From: Actinomycetes bacterium
Lineage (GTDB): Bacteria; Actinomycetota; Thermoleophilia; Gaiellales; Gaiellaceae
NCBI GenBank assembly: GCA_030624785.1
Contig: JAUXJK010000168.1
Location: forward strand, 1-5,277
DNA: 5,277 nucleotides
Direction of reading: 5' to 3'
In this document: piece after piece, positions 1-5,277 of the stretch
Layout of the letters: each line of letters opens with the position of its first letter
Position numbering within the stretch: position 1 is the stretch's first letter
Program-made: the position numbers and the translations under genes
Notes under the pieces: generated by a model
The model's input: the letters and a program-made list of their open reading frames with translations, nothing else
Told to the model about the DNA's origin: nothing
Databases searched by the model: none

Positions 1-1
1 C

Positions 2-148
2 GACGTCATCGTGATGGTGGGTGGGGCACCGGTGACGCAGGAGTACGCGGACGTTGTCGGTGCGGACGGCTACGCGCCCGATGCCGCTGAGGCAACCAGG
101 CTCGCGAAAGAGCTCGTCGAGAAGCGCCGAGCACTCACCACAGCGTAA
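2..148 (+). CDS. Corrinoid (B12-binding) methyl carrier protein, C-terminal part only
   Basis: The reading frame is open from the left edge to a TAA at 146-148 and gives the last 48 residues. The sequence has VMVGGAPVTQEYAD followed by GADGYAPDAAEA and a final helix rich in Ala, Lys and Glu. This is the C-terminal end of the Rossmann-like cobalamin-binding domain of MtbC/MttC/MtgC-type corrinoid proteins, where the GGAP and GADGYA loops close the cobalamin pocket. The histidine that ligates cobalt (DxHxxG motif) and the N-terminal helical cap lie upstream of the window. In this family the protein shuttles a methyl group between a substrate methyltransferase and a THF-dependent methyltransferase in the cytoplasm. 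The genes that follow supply the second methyltransferase and the activator, so the context fits. The alternative, a cobalamin-binding domain of a larger protein such as MetH, is less likely because the protein ends directly after the domain. Confidence 0.88.
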   Translation, partial: DVIVMVGGAPVTQEYADVVGADGYAPDAAEATRLAKELVEKRRALTTA

Positions 149-159
149 TTGGACTGTCG

Positions 160-552
160 GTGAAGCTCATCGCGATACTCGAACACGGCGTGAAGAAGCC
201 GATGTTCGGCTGCCAGATGTGCGGGCAATGTGTGCTGCACGAGACCGGGATGACGTGTCCCATGAACTGCCCGAAAACACTGCGCAATGGACCGTGCGGT
301 GGCGTTCGGGAAGACGGATCGTGCGAGGTGAAGCCTGACATGCGATGCGTATGGCTCAAGGCCGAGAACCGAGCTCGGAACTGGCCGCTGCTACCGGGCT
401 CCTGGCGAGCGCACTTCGGCGATCTGCGGCCTCCGATCGACAATCGGCTCAGGGGCACATCCGCCTGGCTAAACCTGCTTTCGCGCCGCGATCGTGACGT
501 TCCTCAGGGGTGGCTCGTGGAGAACGGACAGTCCAGTTCGGACGACGTATGA
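160..552 (+). CDS. metV: MetV-like iron-sulfur partner of methylenetetrahydrofolate reductase (MTHFR C-terminal domain protein)
   Basis: This 130-residue protein starts at GTG 160, 11 nt after the corrinoid gene; no convincing Shine-Dalgarno is visible. Residues 16-65 hold eight cysteines: C18, C21 and C24 in a CxxCxxC run, C33 and C37 (CPMNCP), C46 in NGPCGG, then C55 and C63. This arrangement, with NGPCGG and a following CVW, marks the family annotated as methylenetetrahydrofolate reductase C-terminal domain, represented by MetV of acetogens. MetV proteins bind iron-sulfur clusters and form a complex with MetF, passing electrons to or from its flavin. Eight cysteines are enough for two [4Fe-4S] clusters, but that count is inference. 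The tail contains PPIDNRLRGTSAWL. At 130 residues it is clearly shorter than acetogen MetV (about 200). Its TGA overlaps the metF ATG (ATGA), which supports co-translation with its partner. Confidence 0.85.
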   Translation: MKLIAILEHGVKKPMFGCQMCGQCVLHETGMTCPMNCPKTLRNGPCGGVREDGSCEVKPDMRCVWLKAENRARNWPLLPGSWRAHFGDLRPPIDNRLRGTSAWLNLLSRRDRDVPQGWLVENGQSSSDDV

Positions 553-1490
553 GCGACCTACGTGAGCTCGTCGAAGCAGGAGATCGGGTGATCGTCACCG
601 GCGAGGCTCCGACAATGAACGGCGGCAGCCTTGCTGAGTTCGGCGAGCGCATCGCGGAGCTGGGGGAGTGGGTCGACGCCATCAACGCCACTGACAATCC
701 GACGGCGCGTGCGCACGCGTCGAACGTTGCTGTGGCGATCGCGATTGCTCAGGCCGGGTTCGAACCGATTCTTCAGGTCGTGTGTCGTGACAAGAACAGG
801 CTCGCGTGTCAGGCCGACATCGTTGGCGCGGCGCTACACGGAATCGAGAACGTGTGTTGTCTCACGGGCGACGACGTTACCGCCGGGGACGAGCCCGAGG
901 CGAGGCGGGTGTTCGATCTTGACGGCCCGCAGCTCGTCTCGGTTGCCGACGGGCTAGGAAAGGGCCACTACCTCTCCGGGCGCAGCACGGGTAAGGCATT
1001 GAGTCTCCTGGTCGGTGCGGTTGAGAACCCGGCGGCTCCCCCGTTCGAATTCCGGGCTGATCGAGCTGCAACAAACGTAGCTGCGGGTGCCCGCTTCCTC
1101 CGACTGCAGATCTGCTTCCATCCAGAGCGACTCGAGACATTTGTTGCCGCACTCGAGCGCATGGGGGTATCTCAGCCGGCGGCAATCCTGCCGACCATCG
1201 CGCTGCTGCGAAGTGCGAGTGCACTTCGCTTCATCGACGAGAAAGTACCCGGTGTCTCCGTTCCGCCCGAGACTCTCGCCCGAATTGAGACCGCCTCAAA
1301 CCAGTCGGAGGCGGCGTACGCGCTCGCGCTGCAGCAGGCGCAAGAGGCGCTCGCTCTACCCGGCGTTCGAGGGCTTCACATCACGGACTTTCGCCACGAC
1401 GGCACACTCACTCGACTTTTCGAAGACCTCGGCATTGCCAATAGAGAGGAGAGATACACCGATGCATACCGTAGTCCGCTCGCAGTCTAA
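549..1490 (+). CDS. metF: Methylenetetrahydrofolate reductase (MetF-type)
   Basis: A 313-residue, flavin-dependent TIM-barrel enzyme that interconverts 5,10-methylene-THF and 5-methyl-THF. Visible family features are GEAP near the N-terminus (E19, probably the counterpart of the catalytic Glu in E. coli FEFFPP), DAINATDNP at 43-51, the CRDKNR block at 79-84, CLTGDD at 104-109 (Asp of the folate/flavin site), LQICF at 186-190 and VPGVSVPP at 233-240. Length matches bacterial MetF (about 290-310). ATG 549 is preferred over an in-frame GTG at 510, which would add 13 residues, because it overlaps the metV stop as ATGA and starts where family members normally start. Between a MetV partner and a THF-dependent corrinoid methyltransferase, the enzyme probably runs in the oxidative direction, turning methyl-THF from demethylation into methylene-THF. 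A biosynthetic role feeding methionine synthase cannot be excluded. Confidence 0.93.
   Translation: MSDLRELVEAGDRVIVTGEAPTMNGGSLAEFGERIAELGEWVDAINATDNPTARAHASNVAVAIAIAQAGFEPILQVVCRDKNRLACQADIVGAALHGIENVCCLTGDDVTAGDEPEARRVFDLDGPQLVSVADGLGKGHYLSGRSTGKALSLLVGAVENPAAPPFEFRADRAATNVAAGARFLRLQICFHPERLETFVAALERMGVSQPAAILPTIALLRSASALRFIDEKVPGVSVPPETLARIETASNQSEAAYALALQQAQEALALPGVRGLHITDFRHDGTLTRLFEDLGIANREERYTDAYRSPLAV
1444..1453 (+). promoter_or_regulatory. Strong ribosome binding site inside the end of metF
   Basis: The purine run GAGAGGAGAG ends 8 nt before ATG 1462. It is the clearest Shine-Dalgarno in the window, and it sits within the metF coding sequence. It fixes the start of the methyltransferase gene at 1462, although the frame is open well upstream, and implies independent ribosome loading on this gene. 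Confidence 0.75.
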
Positions 1491-2322
1491 AGAGGTTGTA
1501 ATTGGGCCCGACCAACCGTTCTGCATCATCGGTGAACGGATAAATCCAACCGGCCGAAAAGCGTTCGGAGAGGACCTGCGGGCGGGCGATCTTTCGCAGA
1601 TCGTCGTCGACGTCGAGGAGCAGGTAGCGGGCGGTGCTCACATGCTCGACGTCAACATGGGTATCCCGTTTGTCGACGAGGCGGAGTTGCTTGCCGAGGC
1701 GATCGAGCTCGTTCAGGAGCACACGGATCTTCCGATCTGCATCGACTCGTCGGTCGTGGAGGCTCTCGAGGCTGGACTCGAGGCCTACCAGGGCAAGGCG
1801 CTCGTGAACTCGGTCACATGCGAGCGCGAGCGGCTCGATCGGATCTTGCCGCTCGTCAAGAAGCACGGCGCCGCGATCATCTGTCTTACCAACGATGAAA
1901 CGGGGATTCCTGAGACCGCCGCGGCGCGCATCGAGATCTGCGCTCAGCTCATAGACATCGCGTGCGGTGAGTACGCGATCCCAATCGAGGACATCGTCAT
2001 CGATCCACTCGCAATGACGGTAGGAGCCGATCCACAGGCGGTCGTCAATACGCTCGAGACAATTGAGGGAATCCGAGACCAGTTCGATCTGAACATGACC
2101 TTGGGGGGCTCCAACATCTCGTTCGGTTTGCCGGGAAGGCACGCTCTGAACGCCGCATTTCTCGCAGTCGCCTCCCGGGCCGGCTTGACGAGCGCAATCA
2201 TGGATGCGCGCACGCCGCAAATCGTCGAGGCATGTCGCGCGGCCGATCTGCTTCTCAGCCGAGACGAGTGGGGCACCAAATGGATCGCGGCTCACCGAGA
2301 GGCACAGGCCGCCGTTTCATGA
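1462..2322 (+). CDS. Methyltetrahydrofolate:corrinoid protein methyltransferase (MtgA/AcsE family)
   Basis: A 286-residue pterin-binding TIM-barrel protein. In this family it transfers a methyl group between methyl-Co(III) corrinoid protein and N5 of tetrahydrofolate. Motifs are GERINPTG (24-31), GAHMLDVNMG (58-67, with pterin-contacting Asp63 and Asn65), CIDSS (93-97), LVNSVTCE (114-121, Asn116), DPLAMTVGAD (181-190) and LGGSNISFGLP (214-224, the Asn218 region matching the Asn that helps activate N5 in AcsE), then MDAR (248-251). Length fits AcsE and MtgA (about 260-290) and excludes full MetH. The start at ATG 1462 is set by the strong purine-rich site just upstream, giving a 29-nt overlap with metF. 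Its TGA overlaps the next gene's ATG. Next to a free-standing corrinoid protein and an activator, and with no acetyl-CoA synthase genes visible, an MtgA-like demethylation role is more likely than Wood-Ljungdahl AcsE. Confidence 0.92.
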   Translation: MHTVVRSQSKEVVIGPDQPFCIIGERINPTGRKAFGEDLRAGDLSQIVVDVEEQVAGGAHMLDVNMGIPFVDEAELLAEAIELVQEHTDLPICIDSSVVEALEAGLEAYQGKALVNSVTCERERLDRILPLVKKHGAAIICLTNDETGIPETAAARIEICAQLIDIACGEYAIPIEDIVIDPLAMTVGADPQAVVNTLETIEGIRDQFDLNMTLGGSNISFGLPGRHALNAAFLAVASRAGLTSAIMDARTPQIVEACRAADLLLSRDEWGTKWIAAHREAQAAVS

Positions 2323-4199
2323 GTTCAACGCTCGACCTCCCGAATGTCGGCGACGGCCTGCCTGCGGGCAGCGCGCGCGTGGCGCTCCGTTTTCAACCGT
2401 CCGGAACCGCGGTGCGCGTACCACCGGGCGTAACGATCTTCGACGCCGCGTCCTGGAACGGAGTCGCCATCGACTCGACGTGTGGTGGCCACGGAACATG
2501 CAAGAAGTGTCGAGTGCGCGTTCTCGCTGGCGATGCCCCGCCAAGTGAGCTCGATCTGGCCGCGTACGGGAAGGAGGAGGTCGCCGACGGCTGGCGGCTC
2601 GCCTGCCGCGCCCTGGCCTACACCGACCTCGAGGTCGAGGTACCGCCGCTCGTGACTCGCCCCAAAGCGGCGACCGTGGGTGTCGGTCGGCAGGTCATCC
2701 TACGGCCGGCTCTTCAGAAGCGATACGTGGAGCTCGCCGAACCGTCTCTGCGCGATCAGCGCACAGATCTCGAACGAATCGAGGACGCGCTCGATGACCT
2801 GGCATTGAGCGTTGAGGCCGGCGTGTTGCGTCAACTCCCGCGAGTGCTGCGGGACGCACATTTCAAAGTCACCTGCGTCGTCGTCGACGATCTGTTGATT
2901 GACGTGGAACCAGGCGATACCAGCGATAGCCTCCATGCCATCGCGTTCGATCTAGGTACGACGACCGTCGTCGCAACGCTCCTCGATCTGAGCACTGGCA
3001 CGCCAGTAGCGGTGGCATCGAAGCTCAACCGTCAGCAGCCCTACGGCGCCGACGTGATCTCGAGGATCTCGGCCGCGATGCTCGATCCTGGCACGCTCGA
3101 GCGGCTGCGGGAGGCGTCCGCGCTCACTCTCCAGGAGCTTGCAGCGGAGGTGTGCGCTGAGGGCGGCGTCGATCCTGGGAAGGTCTACGAAGTCGCTATC
3201 GCGGGAAACGTGACCATGACTCAACTGGCACTCGGGATCGATCCGGAGCCCGTGGGCGTTGCTCCATTCATACCGGCGACACGACGCTACCCAGACCTTC
3301 CCGCAGGGGAGCTGGGTCTCGATCTCCATCCACGTGCTCGGGCGACGTTGTTGCCAGCGCTCGGTGCATACGTGGGCGGTGACATCGTCGCTGGCCTGCT
3401 CGCAACCGGCATGACTAGAGACCGTCGCCTGCGGCTGTTCATTGACGTCGGCACCAACTGCGAGATCGCGCTTGGATCGGCCGAGCGGCTTGTGAGTACC
3501 GCCGCACCGGCGGGGCCGGCGTTCGAAGCCGCACAGATCAAGTGCGGCATGCGCGCCGCTGATGGGGCCATCGAGGCCGTGCGAGTGCGCGACGATCAGG
3601 TCGAGCTCGACGTAATCGGCAACGTGGATCCACTTGGTATCTGCGGCTCTGGACTCGTTGACGCCGCCGCAGAGCTCGTTGCGGCAGGTCTCGTTGATGC
3701 CTCGGGTCGTTTTATCGATGGCGATCTGGCCTCTGAGCGCTTTCCCGAGCTTGCGACGCGACTTGTCTCGCTTGACACCGACGAGAGGGTGTTCGTGCTC
3801 CACGGCAATGTCGATGAGCCTGCGGCCGCCGTGTACCTCTCGCAACGCGATATTCGCGAGCTTCAGTTTGCGAAAGCATCGATCGCGACCGGTTGGCAGA
3901 TCCTCGTCGAGGAACTCGGCATTGACGTGTCCGAGATCCAGCAGGTCTTGCTCGCAGGGTCGTTCGGCTCCTACCTGTCGCCCGCGAACGCGATTCGGAT
4001 TGGCCTCGTGCCGAAGCTACCGCTACCGAGAATCATCTCCGCCGGAAACGTGGCCGGGGAAGGTGCGAAGATGGCGCTCCTCTCGCTGCAGGAGCGTCAC
4101 GCGGCGAGCGCCATGCTTGACGATGTCGAGTACGTCGAGCTCTCCGACCGCGAGGACTTCAACGACCGATTCATTGACCAACTTGCCTTCCCAGCCTAG
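2319..4199 (+). CDS. Reductive activator of corrinoid proteins: [2Fe-2S] ferredoxin plus ASKHA ATPase (RACo/RACE type)
   Basis: A 626-residue protein that in characterised relatives uses ATP to drive reduction of inactive Co(II) corrinoid protein to Co(I). The N-terminal domain (about 19-110) is a plant-type [2Fe-2S] ferredoxin with C55, C61, C64 (Cx5CxxC) and C96 in RLACRA. A linker and middle region follow. The ASKHA ATPase begins near 206 with AFDLGTTTV (phosphate-1 loop, 209-217), continues through AGNVTM (295-300) and DVGTN (376-380, phosphate 2), then GICGSGLVD (440-448), LAGSFGSYL (545-553) and GNVAGEGA (576-583). The C-terminal part matches the domain long called DUF4445. Length and order are as in RACo and the [2Fe-2S] RACE proteins; RamA of methanogens differs in having C-terminal [4Fe-4S] clusters. 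ATG 2319 overlaps the upstream TGA as ATGA; 29 further in-frame residues upstream would lie inside the previous gene and are not needed. Confidence 0.93.
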   Translation: MSSTLDLPNVGDGLPAGSARVALRFQPSGTAVRVPPGVTIFDAASWNGVAIDSTCGGHGTCKKCRVRVLAGDAPPSELDLAAYGKEEVADGWRLACRALAYTDLEVEVPPLVTRPKAATVGVGRQVILRPALQKRYVELAEPSLRDQRTDLERIEDALDDLALSVEAGVLRQLPRVLRDAHFKVTCVVVDDLLIDVEPGDTSDSLHAIAFDLGTTTVVATLLDLSTGTPVAVASKLNRQQPYGADVISRISAAMLDPGTLERLREASALTLQELAAEVCAEGGVDPGKVYEVAIAGNVTMTQLALGIDPEPVGVAPFIPATRRYPDLPAGELGLDLHPRARATLLPALGAYVGGDIVAGLLATGMTRDRRLRLFIDVGTNCEIALGSAERLVSTAAPAGPAFEAAQIKCGMRAADGAIEAVRVRDDQVELDVIGNVDPLGICGSGLVDAAAELVAAGLVDASGRFIDGDLASERFPELATRLVSLDTDERVFVLHGNVDEPAAAVYLSQRDIRELQFAKASIATGWQILVEELGIDVSEIQQVLLAGSFGSYLSPANAIRIGLVPKLPLPRIISAGNVAGEGAKMALLSLQERHAASAMLDDVEYVELSDREDFNDRFIDQLAFPA

Positions 4200-4203
4200 A
4201 ACG

Positions 4204-4219
4204 GAGCTCACGTGAGCTC
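4204..4219. repeat. Perfect 16-bp palindrome over the DUF1638 gene start
   Basis: GAGCTCACGTGAGCTC reads the same on both strands and is centred between 4211 and 4212. It covers most of the GGAG ribosome site (4203-4206) and the GTG start (4212-4214). As RNA it could form a 6-bp stem with an ACGU loop, partly hiding the ribosome site; as DNA it could be a dimer-binding operator. GAGCTC is a common string in this GC-rich coding DNA, so chance is a real alternative. Confidence 0.4.
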
Positions 4220-4847
4220 GCTCGTCGAACGCGAACTGGTGCCCGAGTCTTCTGCAGATCCGAACACGCTCGTGCTTGCGTGCGGAGCGATCGCGCGCGA
4301 GGTGCTCGCCGTCCTGGAGCTCAACGGGTGGAGCCACGTCGACGTCCGCTGCCTGCCGGCGTCTCTTCACTCGACGCCGCGGGAGATCTCGGGGGCCGTC
4401 GATGCAAAGCTGCACGAACTCGGCTCCCGCTACGAGAGAGTGTTCGTGGCCTATGCAGACTGTGGAACAGCGGGCGAACTGGACAGAGTTCTCGCCAAGC
4501 ACGGCGTGGAGCGCCTGCCTGGTGCTCATTGTTACGCGTTCTTCGCTGGCATTGAGCGGTGGCAGGCCATGCACGACGCTGAGCCGGGCACCTACTACCT
4601 CACGGATTTTCTCGCACGACATTTCCACGCGCTCGTTGTGCGTCCGTTAGGCATCGACCGACATCCAGAGTTGGTAGACGAAATATTTCGCAACTACCGA
4701 AAGTTGATCTACCTTGCGCAAAGCGATGAACCAACGCTGGAGCGCGATGCCCGGGCCGCGGCCGAGCTGTTGGGGCTTCAGTATGAGCGCCACTGGACCG
4801 GCCTCGGAGGGCTTCAACCGGCCCTCGAACGGATTGCGACTCGTTGA
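4212..4847 (+). CDS. DUF1638 family protein, corrinoid-cluster associated, function unknown
   Basis: A 211-residue protein starting at GTG 4212, with GGAG 5 nt upstream, 12 nt after the activator stop. Recognisable DUF1638 blocks are LACGAI (22-27), RCLPASLHSTP (46-56), ADCGTAG (82-88), AHCYAFFAG (105-113), GTYYLTDFLARHF (126-138), GIDRHPEL (147-154) and NYRKLIYLAQ (161-170). Four cysteines (C24, C47, C84, C107) and several histidines (H53, H138, H151) lie inside these blocks, which suggests a bound metal or cofactor; this is inference. No signal peptide or membrane segment is seen, so it should be cytoplasmic. The family has no function that I can name with confidence. Placement directly after the corrinoid activator and overlapping the next gene points to a role in methyl transfer, cobalamin handling or cofactor loading. 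Family assignment is fairly secure; the role is not known. Confidence 0.85.
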   Translation: MSSLVERELVPESSADPNTLVLACGAIAREVLAVLELNGWSHVDVRCLPASLHSTPREISGAVDAKLHELGSRYERVFVAYADCGTAGELDRVLAKHGVERLPGAHCYAFFAGIERWQAMHDAEPGTYYLTDFLARHFHALVVRPLGIDRHPELVDEIFRNYRKLIYLAQSDEPTLERDARAAAELLGLQYERHWTGLGGLQPALERIATR

Positions 4848-5155
4848 CCTCGGTGCCCGAGCTCACTGTCATTTTCTGGCGCGATATTCCGGCTCAGGTT
4901 GTGGCGAGCGACGGAGATTCGAGCGCGCGCGTCCAGCTGACCGATCGGTTTCAGAAGGCGATCGATGCGGCCGCGATGAAGGCAGGGCTGGCGGAGATGG
5001 ATGCCTACCTCGATGAGTGGCGACGCGAGGCACGAGAGTGCGGAGCAGATCTCGAGGCGGAGGTTGCTCGAGAGGCGGAACGTCTGGAGCGGGCCTACCC
5101 GGTCGAATCGATACGCTCGTTGGTCCGGGGCGGTGGCCTCGTGAGCGAGGAATGA
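4844..5155 (+). CDS. Small 'virulence factor' family protein (PF13769-like), probably a corrinoid pathway accessory
   Basis: A 103-residue soluble protein. It opens with LTVIFWRDIPAQVV (7-20), followed by DRFQKAIDAAAMKAG (34-48), DAYLDEWRR (53-61), a charged helical stretch to about residue 84, and YPVESIRSLV (85-94). This WRDIPAQ signature is the family labelled 'virulence factor' in domain databases. Nothing in the sequence or context suggests virulence: there is no secretion signal, and the gene is locked into a one-carbon operon. The only cysteine is C66, so an iron-sulfur role is unlikely. The start chosen is TTG 4844, whose TTGA overlaps the DUF1638 stop; GTG 4853, giving 100 residues beginning MPELTVIFW, is a reasonable alternative, and neither has a clear ribosome site. 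It could be a small subunit or adaptor for MetF/MetV or for the corrinoid protein, but that is a guess from position. Confidence 0.8.
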   Translation: MTSVPELTVIFWRDIPAQVVASDGDSSARVQLTDRFQKAIDAAAMKAGLAEMDAYLDEWRREARECGADLEAEVAREAERLERAYPVESIRSLVRGGGLVSEE

Positions 5156-5193
5156 ACTAACGATTACGGCTCGAGTTTGGGTTGGTGCGCCGA
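5156..5193. other. Convergent intergenic gap without a clear terminator
   Basis: These 38 nt separate the operon end from the stop of the minus-strand gene. Only a CTCGAG hexamer palindrome is visible, with no GC-rich stem plus T-run on either strand. Transcription from the two sides may end by Rho or run into the opposing gene. Confidence 0.5.
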
Positions 5194-5277
5194 TCAGCTC
5201 GCGTGGAACTGTTGCATCACGCTCTCGGCGAAGACTTCCGCCTCGCCGTAGTTGAGCCCCGGCCAGAGGCTCAGAAG
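5194..5277 (-). CDS. C-terminal fragment of a minus-strand gene, possibly an LLM-class flavin-dependent oxidoreductase
   Basis: Read on the minus strand from the right edge, an open frame gives 27 residues (LLSLWPGLNYGEAEVFAES, then VMQQFHAS) ending in TGA at 5196-5194. The pattern of a hydrophobic strand, WPGL or a similar turn, then a helix ending in V-M-x-x-F, resembles the extreme C-terminus of luciferase-like (LLM) flavin-dependent monooxygenases. The fragment is too short to be sure, and the catalytic barrel lies outside the window. Codon use, with G or C mostly at third positions, supports real coding. It converges on the operon and so is transcribed separately. If it is an LLM enzyme it could be an unrelated neighbour, or it could act on the same methylated compound; the window cannot decide. 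Confidence 0.4.
   Translation of the reverse strand, partial: LLSLWPGLNYGEAEVFAESVMQQFHAS

Noticed and set aside
149..159. Promoter or cobalamin riboswitch between the corrinoid gene and metV
   Set aside because: The gap is only 11 nt; no other intergenic space within the operon exceeds 12 nt. Any riboswitch or promoter must lie upstream of the window.
510..548. Alternative GTG start for metF
   Set aside because: It adds 13 residues not expected in the family, and its purine run is directly against the start codon, too close to act as a ribosome site.
1087..1461. In-frame 125-codon upstream extension of the THF methyltransferase
   Set aside because: The extension lies wholly within metF, reads as low-complexity Ser/Arg-rich sequence, and the strong ribosome site sits just before ATG 1462.
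1408..2295. Long open frame on the minus strand (295 codons) opposite the THF methyltransferase
   Set aside because: It lies opposite a clearly identified gene with all family motifs. Its translation matches nothing I recognise, and long antisense frames are expected in GC-rich coding DNA.
2952..3845. Long open frame on the minus strand (297 codons) opposite the ATPase domain of the activator
   Set aside because: The plus-strand frame encodes intact ASKHA motifs; the minus frame is rich in Arg, His and Cys with no recognisable domain.
5156..5193. Intrinsic terminator between the convergent genes
   Set aside because: No GC-rich stem of useful length followed by a T-run was found on either strand.
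1..5277. Mobile element, CRISPR array, tRNA or rRNA
   Set aside because: No direct or inverted terminal repeats, repeat-spacer pattern, transposase motifs or tRNA-like cloverleaf were seen; the window is almost entirely metabolic coding sequence.

Overview
This is a GC-rich (roughly 60% by eye), densely coding window. Almost all of it is one plus-strand operon for corrinoid-dependent one-carbon metabolism. Six complete genes and the tail of a seventh run head to tail from position 2 to 5155. The gaps are 12 nt or less, and there are four start/stop overlaps. A minus-strand gene end enters convergently at the right edge. The GC content, the GTG/TTG starts, the flavin-monooxygenase-like tail at the right edge and this gene set suggest an actinobacterium (for example a Thermoleophilia- or Rubrobacter-like lineage). 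Alphaproteobacteria carry similar clusters, so the taxonomic call is only moderate.

Layout: (1) 2-148, C-terminus of a B12-binding corrinoid protein. (2) 160-552, a short cysteine-rich MetV-like protein (methylenetetrahydrofolate reductase C-terminal-type). (3) 549-1490, MetF-type methylenetetrahydrofolate reductase. (4) 1462-2322, methyltetrahydrofolate:corrinoid methyltransferase of the MtgA/AcsE pterin-binding family. (5) 2319-4199, a RACo/RACE-type reductive activator of corrinoid proteins with an N-terminal [2Fe-2S] ferredoxin domain and a C-terminal ASKHA ATPase. (6) 4212-4847, a DUF1638 protein. (7) 4844-5155, a small protein of the misleadingly named 'virulence factor' family. A short convergent gap (5156-5193) precedes a minus-strand gene fragment at 5194-5277, possibly a luciferase-like flavin monooxygenase.

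Proposed pathway: a substrate-specific methyltransferase, not in the window but perhaps an MttB-family enzyme encoded upstream, would methylate the Co(I) corrinoid protein. The MtgA-like enzyme would move the methyl group to tetrahydrofolate. MetF with MetV would oxidise methyl-THF to methylene-THF. The ASKHA activator would return accidentally oxidised Co(II) corrinoid to the active Co(I) state. DUF1638 and the small terminal protein are conserved-looking but uncharacterised members, and they are the most likely source of new biology here. The methylated substrate cannot be read from this window.
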